Shown here: positions 1 through 8,877 of the stretch, piece by piece | Layout: every line of letters begins with the position of its first letter | Numbering within the stretch: the first letter of the stretch is position 1 | From: Fluviibacter phosphoraccumulans_A | Lineage (GTDB): Bacteria; Pseudomonadota; Gammaproteobacteria; Burkholderiales; Rhodocyclaceae | Reading direction: 5' to 3' | DNA: 64,000 nucleotides | Assembly: GCA_036287865.1 (NCBI GenBank) | Contig: CP126743.1 | Span: forward strand, 372,001-436,000 | The notes under the pieces: model-generated | Seen by the model: the letters and a program-made list of their open reading frames with translations, nothing else | What the model was told of the DNA's origin: nothing | The model's database searches: none | Made by a program: the position numbers and the translations under genes

Positions 1-778
1 CAACGTATCGGCGAACTTCGAGATTCGTTTTTGCAACCTCGATAACGCCAACGATGCTTATTGCAGCAACAACCGTTAAAGCAATTAGATGCTTGGGCTT
101 CGCGTAGCGAATGAGCAGCAGTAAAGAGATGCCTAGTGTTGCCACCAGAAATGCGGTACGTATTCCAGAAATGAGCACGATGCCGTATGCGATCAAAACC
201 CCAATAAGCAAAATAAGGCCAAGTTTGCTGCGGTTGAACCAGAAGAGAATTGAACCGAGTATTAAAGGAATATAAAGCCCAGCATCAACCGCAAAGTAAC
301 TTACGTAGCGAGGTAAACCATTCTCCTCAAAATACTCAGGGTTTGAGTAAGGAGAAAAAATCCAAGGGTGGTTGATTGCCCCGTCCCAGAACGCTAATAG
401 TGCTTTAGCCAAAAAACCAAGGCCGATACCGCCTACTAGAAACGTTATAAAGCGTTGGGCTTGCAGGGACGACCAGGAAAGAATGCTTATCGTTAAGATA
501 AGCAGAGATGGAGAGAGGTATTCCTTCCGAAAGGCTGAAAGGCTCTCTGCGGAATAAGGGCTCGTTGCTGCGCTCAATCCGGTGATAGCCGTAAAGCAGC
601 AGAGGGCAATGAATAAGGGGTTTCGCCACTTAAGCTGGGTGCGCTGTTGGTAGATTGCAATCAGCGCAAAAAGGAGGGATAGGCCAAGAAAGGTATAGCG
701 CGCAGCCGGGGTATGCGGAATCGCGCAGAAAAAGAAGAAACTGCTGTACGCGAATGCAAGAAAGGGATACATGTTCAT
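1..778 (-). CDS. O-antigen ligase/polymerase-like membrane protein (partial, C-terminus off the left edge)
   Basis: The reverse strand is open without a stop from an ATG at 778 (second in-frame ATG at 772) to the window edge, giving 259 codons. The protein is strongly hydrophobic, with many predicted membrane helices and a loop containing the residues GIRTAFL, the kind of stretch seen in the WaaL/Wzy (Wzy_C) superfamily. Such proteins either ligate undecaprenyl-linked O-antigen to lipid A-core or polymerise the repeat unit in the periplasm. It is divergent from the O-antigen operon, which supports a role in the same pathway. Ligase and polymerase cannot be separated from this part alone. The ribosome binding site is weak, and an in-frame TTG lies at 787. 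Confidence 0.7.
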   Translation of the reverse strand, partial: MNMYPFLAFAYSSFFFFCAIPHTPAARYTFLGLSLLFALIAIYQQRTQLKWRNPLFIALCCFTAITGLSAATSPYSAESLSAFRKEYLSPSLLILTISILSWSSLQAQRFITFLVGGIGLGFLAKALLAFWDGAINHPWIFSPYSNPEYFEENGLPRYVSYFAVDAGLYIPLILGSILFWFNRSKLGLILLIGVLIAYGIVLISGIRTAFLVATLGISLLLLIRYAKPKHLIALTVVAAISIVGVIEVAKTNLEVRRYV

Positions 779-900
779 GGCAGACAATCTTTGTGAGGTC
801 AGTAATTATACAGGACTTAGTTCAAAGTGATAGGCCAGTGTTGCCCATAAGCAAGGTGTATGATAGTTTAGTGCGTGGTGCGCTGCATTGGCAGGGGGGG

Positions 901-909
901 TGTTATAAT
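901..909 (+). promoter_or_regulatory. Extended -10 promoter of the O-antigen operon
   Basis: The sequence TGTTATAAT is a perfect extended -10 element (TGn followed by TATAAT). No good -35 hexamer lies 17 bases upstream, as is common for extended -10 promoters. Transcription would start near 916, giving a leader of roughly 250 bases that contains the ops element before the first gene at 1174. Confidence 0.55.
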
Positions 910-1009
910 TGCCCCAAATAATTTTATATAACCTAGCGAATTTTTAGGTTATTAAGCGGTTGTGAAGACTGGGCTGTGCCGTCATTTGGAAAAGTACGTG
1001 TAATCCAAG

Positions 1010-1020
1010 GGCGGTAGCGT
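1010..1020 (+). promoter_or_regulatory. ops element (RfaH recruitment site) in the operon leader
   Basis: GGCGGTAGCGT matches the core of the operon polarity suppressor (ops/JUMPstart) element. In enterobacteria this element pauses RNA polymerase and recruits the NusG paralogue RfaH. It lies downstream of the extended -10 promoter and upstream of a 33-kb polysaccharide operon, exactly where RfaH-dependent anti-polarity is expected. No rfaH gene is in the window. Confidence 0.7.
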
Positions 1021-1099
1021 TGTAAAAAGCCGGGTCTTCTAGAAGAGTAAAGTGCTTGGCAGGTGTTGCCGGGCGGGCCGTTGGCGGTGGAATAGAGTG

Positions 1100-1119
1100 C
1101 CGCTAAACGACGTTAGCGG
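1100..1119 (+). promoter_or_regulatory. Leader hairpin
   Basis: Seven-base inverted repeat CCGCTAA / TTAGCGG around a 6-base loop in the untranslated leader, between the ops element and the first gene. There is no U-tract after it, so it is not a standard intrinsic terminator. It may be a leader RNA structure or a protein site. Confidence 0.35.
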
Positions 1120-1173
1120 GCCAAAAATCTGTGATTATCTGTAGTTAAAACAATTTTAAATAGGTGCTTCTCT

Positions 1174-1944
1174 ATGAAGGCGGTCATTTTGGCGGGTGGT
1201 CTTGGAACTAGAATTGCAGAGGAGACGTCGACACGTCCTAAGCCAATGGTGGAGATAGGCAGTAAGCCTATTCTATGGCACATCATGAAGATTTACTCGG
1301 CGCACGGTGTCAATGAGTTTGTCATCTGCTGTGGTTATAAGGGCTACATGATTAAAGAGTACTTCGCCAACTATTTCCTTCATATGTCTGATGTCACGTA
1401 CAACCTTACAACAAACACTATGCAAGTCCACGAACAGTATGCGGAACCTTGGCGAGTTACGCTAGTGGATACTGGTGAAAACACCTTGACAGGTGGTCGA
1501 CTAAAGCGTGTAAGGCAATATCTAGGTCAGGATGATTTTTGTTTTACGTATGGTGATGGAGTTGGGAATGTGGATATTGGAAAATCCATTGAATTCCATA
1601 AATCCCACGGAAAGCTAGCTACCGTAACAGCTGTACAGCCACCTGGGAGATTTGGGGCACTTGGCTTGGATGGAAATACAGTTATGAGCTTTGTCGAGAA
1701 ACCGCATGGCGATGGTATGTATATTAATGGTGGCTTCTTTGTTCTAAACCCTAAGGTTATTGACTTGATTGAGGGAGATCAGACAGTTTGGGAGCAAAGG
1801 CCATTGGAAACGTTAGCAGCGAATGGCCAAATAAATGCTTTTAAGCATAATGGATTTTGGCAACCAATGGATACTCTTCGTGACAAGCAACTGCTTGAGG
1901 AATTGTGGGGGTCTGGAAAGGCGCCTTGGAAGGGTTGGGAATGA
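1174..1944 (+). CDS. ddhA: Glucose-1-phosphate cytidylyltransferase
   Basis: Makes CDP-glucose from CTP and glucose-1-phosphate, the first step to CDP-linked 3,6-dideoxyhexoses. The 256-residue length is typical of RfbF/DdhA. The N-terminal nucleotide-binding loop GGLGTR (about residues 8-13) and the following TSTRPKPMVEIG stretch are characteristic, and differ from the glucose-1-phosphate thymidylyltransferase RmlA found at 42861. It is the first gene of the long operon, behind the extended -10 promoter and ops element. Its stop overlaps the next gene's start (ATGA). Assignment is firm because ddhB and ddhC follow directly. Also called rfbF. Confidence 0.93.
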   Translation: MKAVILAGGLGTRIAEETSTRPKPMVEIGSKPILWHIMKIYSAHGVNEFVICCGYKGYMIKEYFANYFLHMSDVTYNLTTNTMQVHEQYAEPWRVTLVDTGENTLTGGRLKRVRQYLGQDDFCFTYGDGVGNVDIGKSIEFHKSHGKLATVTAVQPPGRFGALGLDGNTVMSFVEKPHGDGMYINGGFFVLNPKVIDLIEGDQTVWEQRPLETLAANGQINAFKHNGFWQPMDTLRDKQLLEELWGSGKAPWKGWE

Positions 1945-3005
1945 GCCCAGACTTTTGGAGTGGTAAACGAGTCCTTGTGACAGGGCATACTGGATTTAAA
2001 GGTAGTTGGATCTCGATTTGGTTGCAGTCACTGGGTGCTGACTTAAAGGGACTTGCTTTGGATCCTCCTACAAGCCCAAGTTTGTTTGTGGAGGCAAACG
2101 TCGCAGCAGGGATGGAGTCTCAGATTGGGGATGTGAGAAACTTTGATACAGTTTTAAAGTGTTTGGATGATTTTGGCCCGGAAATTATAATCCACATGGC
2201 TGCACAGCCTTTGGTCCGTTACTCGTACAAGTTTCCGATCGAAACCTATGCCACTAATGTTATGGGCACAGTTCATCTGCTTGAGGCAACGCGCCTGACG
2301 GGGACTGCTAAAGTCGTCGTAAATGTTACGACTGATAAATGTTATGAGAACAAAGAATGGTTGTGGGGTTATCGCGAAGAAGAGCCAATGGGCGGTTTCG
2401 ATCCATACAGTAGTAGCAAGGGTTGCTCGGAACTTGTGACGTCAGCGTTCAGAAGGTCGTATTTTTTCAACTCCCAGATTGCAGTTGCGTCGGCCCGCGC
2501 AGGTAATGTAATTGGGGGCGGAGACTGGGCTGAAGACAGACTTATACCTGATGTTTTAAGGGCGTTTGACAAAGAGGAGACCGCAGTAATCAGAAATCCA
2601 GATGCGGTGAGGCCTTGGCAGCATGTGCTTGAACCGTTGTCAGGGTATTTAATATTGGCGGAGAGATTGTGGGATGCTCCAGAGAAATATGCCGAAGGCT
2701 GGAATTTTGGTCCTAATGATGAGGATGCAAAATCAGTTGGTTATATTGTTGAAAAACTATGCTCAGCTTGGGGAGATGAAAAAAGGTGGAGAAGCAATAG
2801 TGGAGAGCATCCTCATGAGGCAAATTATTTAAAGCTCGATATTTCAAAAGCTCATCAGAAACTCGGATGGAGTCCAACTTGGTCGCTTGATACCGCTTTA
2901 GACAAAATCATAGAGTGGCACAAAGGCTGGCTTGAGGGGAGTTGTGTCCGTACTCTATGCGTGAAACAGCTTAATGAATACATAGTTGAAAGCAAAAAAA
3001 CATGA
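1941..3005 (+). CDS. ddhB: CDP-glucose 4,6-dehydratase
   Basis: Converts CDP-glucose to CDP-4-keto-6-deoxyglucose with bound NAD. It is an extended short-chain dehydrogenase with the nucleotide motif GHTGFKG near residues 15-21 and the catalytic Tyr-x-x-x-Lys in YSSSK. TTDKCYEN supplies the Thr/Asp residues used by sugar 4,6-dehydratases. I chose the ATG at 1941, which overlaps the ddhA stop as ATGA and gives a 354-residue protein beginning with the usual SPDFWSGKRVLVTG. An in-frame ATG at 1905 would add 12 residues inside ddhA and is less likely. Its stop overlaps ddhC by 4 bases. Also called rfbG. Confidence 0.93.
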   Translation: MSPDFWSGKRVLVTGHTGFKGSWISIWLQSLGADLKGLALDPPTSPSLFVEANVAAGMESQIGDVRNFDTVLKCLDDFGPEIIIHMAAQPLVRYSYKFPIETYATNVMGTVHLLEATRLTGTAKVVVNVTTDKCYENKEWLWGYREEEPMGGFDPYSSSKGCSELVTSAFRRSYFFNSQIAVASARAGNVIGGGDWAEDRLIPDVLRAFDKEETAVIRNPDAVRPWQHVLEPLSGYLILAERLWDAPEKYAEGWNFGPNDEDAKSVGYIVEKLCSAWGDEKRWRSNSGEHPHEANYLKLDISKAHQKLGWSPTWSLDTALDKIIEWHKGWLEGSCVRTLCVKQLNEYIVESKKT

Positions 3006-4318
3006 AAACACTAGAGCAAATGCGCATGGAAATCAGTGGGTTAGTAAAAGCATATGCTAATCGTGCACTGGCGCCACAGACCTTTGAGCCTGGGCGTACA
3101 CTTGTACCACCATCGGGAAAACTAATAGGATCTGAAGAGCTACAAATGATGGTCGAAGCATCCCTTGACGGGTGGTTGACAACTGGGCGATTCAACGATG
3201 CTTTTGAGGAACGTCTAGCTAAATTTATCGGAGTTAAGCATTTAATTACAGTGAACTCTGGATCATCAGCTAATCTAGTCGCATTCAGCACATTGACTTC
3301 ACATAAATTAGGTGAACGGGCGATCAAAGCAGGTGATGAGGTGATTGGAGTGGCGGCGGGTTTTCCGACAACTGTAAATCCAATTATCCAATTTGGTGCA
3401 ATACCGGTATTTGTAGATGTTGAATTGGGGACATACAACATCGATGCCGAAAAAATTGAAGATGCAATTGGTCCAAGAACTAAAGCTATCATGTTAGCCC
3501 ATACTTTGGGTAACCCATATAATTTGGAAGTTGTTACAGTCCTTTGCAGAAAGTACAACCTCTGGCTGATAGAGGATTGTTGTGACGCTCTGGGCTCGAC
3601 ATATAAAGATCAGATGGTGGGGACGTTCGGTGATATTGGTACCGTAAGCTTCTACCCTGCACATCACATTACAATGGGGGAAGGTGGGGCGGTTTTTACC
3701 AACAATGAAGAACTTAAAAGAATTGCTGAAAGCTTTCGAGACTGGGGCAGAGATTGCTATTGCCCGCCTGGCAAAGACAATACGTGTGGAAAGCGTTTTT
3801 GCTGGAAATTAGGAACTCTACCTGATGGATATGATCACAAATACACCTATGGGCATCTGGGGTATAACCTAAAAATCACCGACATGCAGGCGGCGTGTGG
3901 GTTAGCCCAATTAGATAAGGCTCCAGTATTTGTGGAGCAACGGAAAGAAAATTTTCGGTTCTTAAAAGAGCGCTTGAGGTCATGCGAAGAGTATCTGATT
4001 CTTCCTGAACCAACAAAAAACTCTAAACCATCTTGGTTTGGGTTTCCTATAACCTTAAAAGAAAATGCTCCCATAAATCGTGTTGATCTTTTGAAATATC
4101 TTGACGAATCGAAAATAGGTACACGCTTGCTATTTGCAGGAAATTTGACAAGGCAGCCGTATATGATCGATAGGAAATATAGAGTATCAGGGGAGCTTAA
4201 GAACACAGATACGATTATGAAAAATGCTTTCTGGGTTGGCGTTCAGCCAGCGTTGCAAACTGAAATGTTAGATTACACAGCTACAAAGATTGAAAATTTT
4301 CTTGGCGTTAACTTTTAG
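3002..4318 (+). CDS. ddhC: CDP-4-keto-6-deoxyglucose 3-dehydratase (E1)
   Basis: PMP-dependent, iron-sulfur enzyme that removes the 3-hydroxyl in 3,6-dideoxyhexose synthesis. It has the aspartate aminotransferase fold (DegT/DnrJ family). The usual PLP-binding lysine is replaced by histidine in PAHHITMGEGG (His near residue 220), the hallmark of the E1 dehydratase. A Cys-rich insert with CYCP, NTCG and FCW supplies the [2Fe-2S] ligands. The length of 438 residues is normal. The family works with a reductase (DdhD, E3), and no ddhD is present in this window. Also called rfbH. Confidence 0.93.
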   Translation: MKTLEQMRMEISGLVKAYANRALAPQTFEPGRTLVPPSGKLIGSEELQMMVEASLDGWLTTGRFNDAFEERLAKFIGVKHLITVNSGSSANLVAFSTLTSHKLGERAIKAGDEVIGVAAGFPTTVNPIIQFGAIPVFVDVELGTYNIDAEKIEDAIGPRTKAIMLAHTLGNPYNLEVVTVLCRKYNLWLIEDCCDALGSTYKDQMVGTFGDIGTVSFYPAHHITMGEGGAVFTNNEELKRIAESFRDWGRDCYCPPGKDNTCGKRFCWKLGTLPDGYDHKYTYGHLGYNLKITDMQAACGLAQLDKAPVFVEQRKENFRFLKERLRSCEEYLILPEPTKNSKPSWFGFPITLKENAPINRVDLLKYLDESKIGTRLLFAGNLTRQPYMIDRKYRVSGELKNTDTIMKNAFWVGVQPALQTEMLDYTATKIENFLGVNF

Positions 4319-5757
4319 TGTCGATGACAAGCATGAATCCTCTGATAGCGGTTGTTTTATGCGGCGGAAGCGGCAAAAGATTGTGGCCAGTCTCAGTGCA
4401 GAGCAAGCCAAAGCCGTTCGCGCACCTGATTGATGACGAAACATTCCTAGAGAAGACTTACAAGCGACTTCATGGAATAAAGTCTTTGTATAACAACGGC
4501 AACAAGCCATACGTATTGACAGTTACAGCAAAAAATTATTATCAGCACTGCAATGAGGCGGCTAAAAAATCTGGGGTTTACTCCGACTTCATTTTAGAGG
4601 CAAAATCAATTAATACTGCCGCAGCTGTTAGTTTAGCTGTTAATTTCGTGATTAATAAATTTGGACTTGGGGCTAAATTGTTAGTAATGCCAGCGGATCA
4701 TCTAATTGAGGGGCAGGGAGAGTTCGGTTTATCAGTCAATGCTGGACTAGAAGCAGCAAATAAAGGTGGGATTGTAACATTTGGAATTAAACCAAGATAT
4801 CCAGAAACTGGATATGGTTATATTCAGGCGAAAAATATAAGTAACGGGGTCGCTGCAGTATCAGGGTTTTTTGAAAAACCTAGCATTGAAGGCGCTAGAC
4901 TATATTTAGATGATGGGAGTTTTTATTGGAACTCAGGAATTTTGTGCTTTCGCGCGGAAGAAATGCGAAATCTTATTGAAGTACATGCTCCCACGCTCTC
5001 TAATTCGCTTAAATTCAATTGCAAAGAGTCAGATTTGGGACCGTTTGTAACAAAATTAGAAGATTACGATGGTTTAAATGATATTTCAATTGATAAGGCA
5101 GTGCTTGAAAAAGCAGAAAGCATAAGCATGGTTGAGGTTGGTTTTGAATGGGATGATATTGGATCTTGGGCTTCCTTGATGGAAAAGGGGAAGCATGAAG
5201 ATTGTGGTAATAGATCGATAGGCAAATCAATAAAAGTTAGATCTTCAAACGTTTCAACTTACTCAAGGGATAAGCTAGTAACGTCTTTGGGGGTAAGAGA
5301 TATCTACATTATCGAAGCTAATGACATAGTTTTGGTTTGCCACAAGGATGAGTTGAATAACATTAACGAAATTTCCAATGCAGCAAGCAAAAATGACTTT
5401 GCATGCGGCAAACTAAATAAATTAACAGTGAGACCTTGGGGTACATTCGAAGTAATCGATGAAGGTATGGGTTATAAAATAAAAAAAATAAATGTATACC
5501 CTGGCGGGAAATTAAGTATGCAGTCTCACGCACACAGAAGTGAACACTGGGTAGTGGTTAGTGGGGAAGCTCAGGTCACAAATGATAGTGTCTGCACGGT
5601 GCTTTTGCCTAATCAGTCAACATATATCGAGGTAGGAAGTATTCACAGGCTAGAGAACGTTGGGAACGAAAACTGTTGCATTATTGAGGTTCAGTGTGGG
5701 TCAATTCTCTCCGAAAATGATATCGTAAGATACGACGATATTTATGGTAGGAATTAG
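4318..5757 (+). CDS. manC: Mannose-1-phosphate guanylyltransferase / mannose-6-phosphate isomerase
   Basis: Bifunctional type II enzyme making GDP-mannose, and interconverting fructose- and mannose-6-phosphate through its C-terminal cupin domain. The nucleotidyltransferase loop LCGGSGKRLWP lies near the N-terminus. The FEKPS signature is mid-protein, and the C-terminal domain carries RPWG and QSHAHRSEHW. Length (about 475 residues) is normal. The start is ambiguous: GTG 4318 overlaps the previous stop, ATG 4324 and ATG 4333 are in frame, and the last gives the most family-like N-terminus. It feeds gmd at 27781, far downstream in the same operon. No phosphomannomutase (manB) gene is in the window. 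Confidence 0.92.
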   Translation: MSMTSMNPLIAVVLCGGSGKRLWPVSVQSKPKPFAHLIDDETFLEKTYKRLHGIKSLYNNGNKPYVLTVTAKNYYQHCNEAAKKSGVYSDFILEAKSINTAAAVSLAVNFVINKFGLGAKLLVMPADHLIEGQGEFGLSVNAGLEAANKGGIVTFGIKPRYPETGYGYIQAKNISNGVAAVSGFFEKPSIEGARLYLDDGSFYWNSGILCFRAEEMRNLIEVHAPTLSNSLKFNCKESDLGPFVTKLEDYDGLNDISIDKAVLEKAESISMVEVGFEWDDIGSWASLMEKGKHEDCGNRSIGKSIKVRSSNVSTYSRDKLVTSLGVRDIYIIEANDIVLVCHKDELNNINEISNAASKNDFACGKLNKLTVRPWGTFEVIDEGMGYKIKKINVYPGGKLSMQSHAHRSEHWVVVSGEAQVTNDSVCTVLLPNQSTYIEVGSIHRLENVGNENCCIIEVQCGSILSENDIVRYDDIYGRN

Positions 5758-5758
5758 A

Positions 5759-6700
5759 ATGCTAAAAATTATAATTGTTATCCCAATCTATCGTGAAGAA
5801 CACAATATAAGGCCGCTATATGAAAGACTAAAAGGAGTTGTAAGTCAGCTAGAAGAAAAGTACGCATTTGAATTTATTTTTGTAAATGATGGCAGCCCTG
5901 ACGACTCAATTTTGGTTTTGACTGAAATTGCTGAGGAAGACTTTCGTGTAAAAGTTGTTGATTTATCGCGAAATTTTGGGAAAGAGATTGCATTAACAGC
6001 AGGTGTGCATGAGGCCGAAGATTGTGATGCGCTAATATGTATTGACGCAGACCTGCAGCACCCCCCTGAGTTAATTCCAGAACTCATTCAAAAATGGGAA
6101 GAGGGTGCGGAGATTGTTGTTACAATTCGTAAGGATACAGAGAAGCAGCCAATTCTTAGGCAAATTGGCTCGAAGCTTTATTACTGGATTTTGAACAAGG
6201 TGTCAGACCTTGATGTGGTATCACAAACCACTGATTACAGACTGTATGACGGCAAAGTTACTAAAGTGTTTAAAAGTGCGACTGAACGTGAACGAATGTT
6301 CAGAGGAATTATGGATTGGCTAGGTTTTAAGAAGGTTTACATAGAATTTATTGCCCCTGCGAGACTGCATGGAGAGGCTGGCTACACATATTTAAAATTG
6401 TGGAGGCTTGCGGTTAGTAGTATTACATCGTTTTCGCTATGGCCATTAAAAATAGCGGGATATACCGGAGCCCTAATTACGATTATGGTGAGTTTTGCAT
6501 TTTTTTGGATGCTTTTGTTTTATATTGTACATGGTGAATTAGTGTACAGTCCTCTAGCAATAGTGATTTTAGCCAATACCCTCTTTATGGGCATAACATT
6601 AATGGCTATTGGTCTTGTGGCCCTATATATCGGAAAAATTCACACAGAGGTAATTAATCGCCCGCTTTATGTCATTAGAGAGCGAATAAACCTTGGCTGA
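5759..6700 (+). CDS. GT2 polyprenyl-phosphate sugar transferase (GtrB/ArnC-like)
   Basis: Family 2 glycosyltransferase that loads a sugar from a nucleotide donor onto undecaprenyl phosphate at the inner face of the membrane. IPIYREEHNI at the N-terminus, the NDGSPDDS and CIDADLQHPPE (DxD) motifs and two C-terminal membrane helices (about residues 230-295) are typical of the DPM1/GtrB/ArnC group. I prefer ATG 5759, two bases after the manC stop and behind a purine-rich GGTAGGAA stretch, to ATG 5744. A gtrA-like flippase gene occurs at 20877, so the two may form a Gtr-type glycan decoration system with the GT-C proteins of this operon. The sugar is unknown. Confidence 0.8.
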   Translation: MLKIIIVIPIYREEHNIRPLYERLKGVVSQLEEKYAFEFIFVNDGSPDDSILVLTEIAEEDFRVKVVDLSRNFGKEIALTAGVHEAEDCDALICIDADLQHPPELIPELIQKWEEGAEIVVTIRKDTEKQPILRQIGSKLYYWILNKVSDLDVVSQTTDYRLYDGKVTKVFKSATERERMFRGIMDWLGFKKVYIEFIAPARLHGEAGYTYLKLWRLAVSSITSFSLWPLKIAGYTGALITIMVSFAFFWMLLFYIVHGELVYSPLAIVILANTLFMGITLMAIGLVALYIGKIHTEVINRPLYVIRERINLG

Positions 6701-7949
6701 ACGAGTCGGCAGAATATTTGCTAATAGCATTATTCTTGGTGTTTCAACTATATTCGCAGGCTTGGCTGGGTATGTTTTCCAAATTCTAATGGGAAGGTCG
6801 ATGACCTTGTCAGACTTTGCTAAATTTTCAACCCTAATTGCATTGTCTACACTCTTAACTTCTCCAGTGAATGCTGTTGTATTGCTCATAACAAGGCAAC
6901 TATCCATTTTATCAATTTATGGTGTTGGATCTCATGTTTTTCAATATTATAAATGCAAGTTAAAAGCCGTTGTTATCGTGTATTCCATAATAATTGCAAC
7001 AGCCTTACCATTTAGTAAATCAGTGTCGAGTTTTTTTAATCTTGAAAGCGGAGAGCTTGTTGTCCTGCTTGCTGCTATTGCGACTTTCAACGCCGTTTCG
7101 ATGGTTAATGGAGGTGCAATACATGGTATTCACAAGTTTTACACATATGCATTTTTAAATGTTTTAAATCCAATTGTCAAGATTGCCTTATGTGCTTTAT
7201 TCCTTTTGTTGGGATTTGGTTTATACGGAGCAGTGTTTGGTGTTTTAATCTCTTCGGTTGTTTTGGCTGTATGTGGCTACTTCCTCATTGCAAATTCGAT
7301 ATCCCCCTTAGGGAACAATACTAGCGATTTTCGTCATGCGGCAAATAACAGCCAATTCATTCCACTTTTAATTGCAACATTAAGCCTTGCTGCTATGACT
7401 CAAATAGATGTTGCAATTGTTAATATGACATTTTCTGGAAACGAGGCTGGAAAATTCGCTGCAGCTGCAACTCTTGGAAAGGCGGTCCTATATCTTCCAG
7501 GAGGAATAGTTGCAGCAATTTTCCCCCTTGTTTCTAGGCTTTCGACTAAATCAAATTCAGGTACTAGGATATTCCTCTACAGTTCTGGTGGGGTTGTATT
7601 GCAATCACTTTTATGTGTTGCAATATTCTTCTTTTACGGAGATTTTATAGTATCTGTATTGTTTGGATCATCTTATGCGGAAACATCAGAAGTTCTTTGG
7701 ATTTATGCATTAGCACTCGTTCCAATGGCAGTGATAATTTTAAGCGAAAATTTTTTGATCGCGCAGGGATCGGTTGTTTTTTCTTGGATTTTTCTCATCG
7801 CGGCCCCAATTCAAGTTTTATTATTATTTGAATTTGGGAAGTCTATTAGAGATGTTGTATACATCATTGGTTTATGTAATACGGCGCTTCTGATTATTGG
7901 GTTTGCTATTATGGTAAGAATATATAGGGTAAGATTAAATGACAATTAG
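6693..7949 (+). CDS. Wzx-like oligosaccharide flippase (first of two)
   Basis: Integral membrane protein of 418 residues with about 12 hydrophobic segments, of the MATE/MOP (polysaccharide biosynthesis) superfamily. These proteins flip undecaprenyl-linked repeat units to the periplasm. The N-terminal FANSIILGVSTIFAGLAGY pattern resembles the first helix of Wzx/RfbX proteins. It starts with TTG at 6693 and overlaps the previous gene by 8 bases, and the next gene overlaps its end by 11. A second, dissimilar flippase lies at 30908. This one could export a different lipid-linked glycan, or one of the two could be redundant. Confidence 0.75.
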   Translation: MAERVGRIFANSIILGVSTIFAGLAGYVFQILMGRSMTLSDFAKFSTLIALSTLLTSPVNAVVLLITRQLSILSIYGVGSHVFQYYKCKLKAVVIVYSIIIATALPFSKSVSSFFNLESGELVVLLAAIATFNAVSMVNGGAIHGIHKFYTYAFLNVLNPIVKIALCALFLLLGFGLYGAVFGVLISSVVLAVCGYFLIANSISPLGNNTSDFRHAANNSQFIPLLIATLSLAAMTQIDVAIVNMTFSGNEAGKFAAAATLGKAVLYLPGGIVAAIFPLVSRLSTKSNSGTRIFLYSSGGVVLQSLLCVAIFFFYGDFIVSVLFGSSYAETSEVLWIYALALVPMAVIILSENFLIAQGSVVFSWIFLIAAPIQVLLLFEFGKSIRDVVYIIGLCNTALLIIGFAIMVRIYRVRLNDN

Positions 7950-8877
7950 AAATTTGGTTGCGGGTGGTGCAGGATTTGTTGGTTCCCATTTATGTAAGCG
8001 CTTATTAGATTTGGGCCAAGAGGTTTTATGCGTTGACAACTTTTATACAGGTGCTAAGTTAAACATTCAACCATTGATGGATAACCAAAACTTCGAACTA
8101 ATGCGGCATGACATAACATTTCCGTTATACGTAGAAGTTGATAGAATCTACAACCTCGCTTCACCTGCCTCTCCTATCCATTATCAATTTGACCCTGTAC
8201 AAACAACAAAGACAAGTGTTTTGGGCTCTATTAACTTGTTGGGCCTAGCTAAACGTACTAAGGCCAGAATACTTCAAGCATCAACTAGTGAAGTTTATGG
8301 TGATCCTGAGGTTCATCCACAAAGCGAATCATACTGGGGGAGGGTAAATCCAATTGGTATTCGTTCATGTTATGACGAGGGAAAAAGATGCTCTGAAACA
8401 CTGTTTTTCGACTATAGACGCCAACATGATTTGGACATTAAAGTTGTAAGAATATTTAATACATACGGGCCAAACATGCACCCGTTTGATGGCAGAGTGG
8501 TTTCAAATTTTATTATTCAAGCGCTAAATGGACAAAATATTACTATTTACGGTGATGGAAATCAAACACGAAGCTTTCAATATATTGATGATCTGATTGA
8601 TGGAATTGTCAAATTTATGTCGGATGACTCAAGATATCCTGGCCCAATAAATATTGGAAATCCAGATGAGTTTTCAATTAATGAACTTGCTTCAATAGTT
8701 TTTGAATTGATTCCTGACACAAAGAGCAAAATTGTCAATATGCCTTTGCCAAATGACGACCCTAAACAAAGACGACCTGATATTACGCTGGCGATGGATC
8801 ACCTTGATTGGGCCCCAAAAGTTAAGCTCAGGGAAGGGCTATTGAAGACTATTGAGTATTTCAGGGGCCATATCTGA
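7939..8877 (+). CDS. UDP-glucuronate decarboxylase (UDP-xylose synthase)
   Basis: Extended SDR enzyme of 312 residues that decarboxylates UDP-glucuronate to UDP-xylose. The NAD motif GGAGFVG is near residues 9-15. ASTSEVYGDP and the catalytic Tyr/Lys in YDEGKR are strongly characteristic of the Uxs family, as is the LASPASPIHYQFDPVQT stretch. Its substrate is provided by Ugd, encoded two genes downstream at 9533, so the pair gives UDP-glucose to UDP-glucuronate to UDP-xylose. The stop overlaps the next start by one base. A related epimerase activity is possible but less likely given the motifs. Confidence 0.88.
   Translation: MTIRNLVAGGAGFVGSHLCKRLLDLGQEVLCVDNFYTGAKLNIQPLMDNQNFELMRHDITFPLYVEVDRIYNLASPASPIHYQFDPVQTTKTSVLGSINLLGLAKRTKARILQASTSEVYGDPEVHPQSESYWGRVNPIGIRSCYDEGKRCSETLFFDYRRQHDLDIKVVRIFNTYGPNMHPFDGRVVSNFIIQALNGQNITIYGDGNQTRSFQYIDDLIDGIVKFMSDDSRYPGPINIGNPDEFSINELASIVFELIPDTKSKIVNMPLPNDDPKQRRPDITLAMDHLDWAPKVKLREGLLKTIEYFRGHI

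Noticed and set aside
1905..1940. Upstream ATG start for ddhB
   Set aside because: It would overlap ddhA by 40 bases. The ATGA overlap at 1941 gives the family-typical N-terminus.
1174..1944. RmlA-type thymidylyltransferase
   Set aside because: Short 256-residue length, the TSTRPKPMVEIG segment and the following ddhB and ddhC identify the CTP-using enzyme instead.
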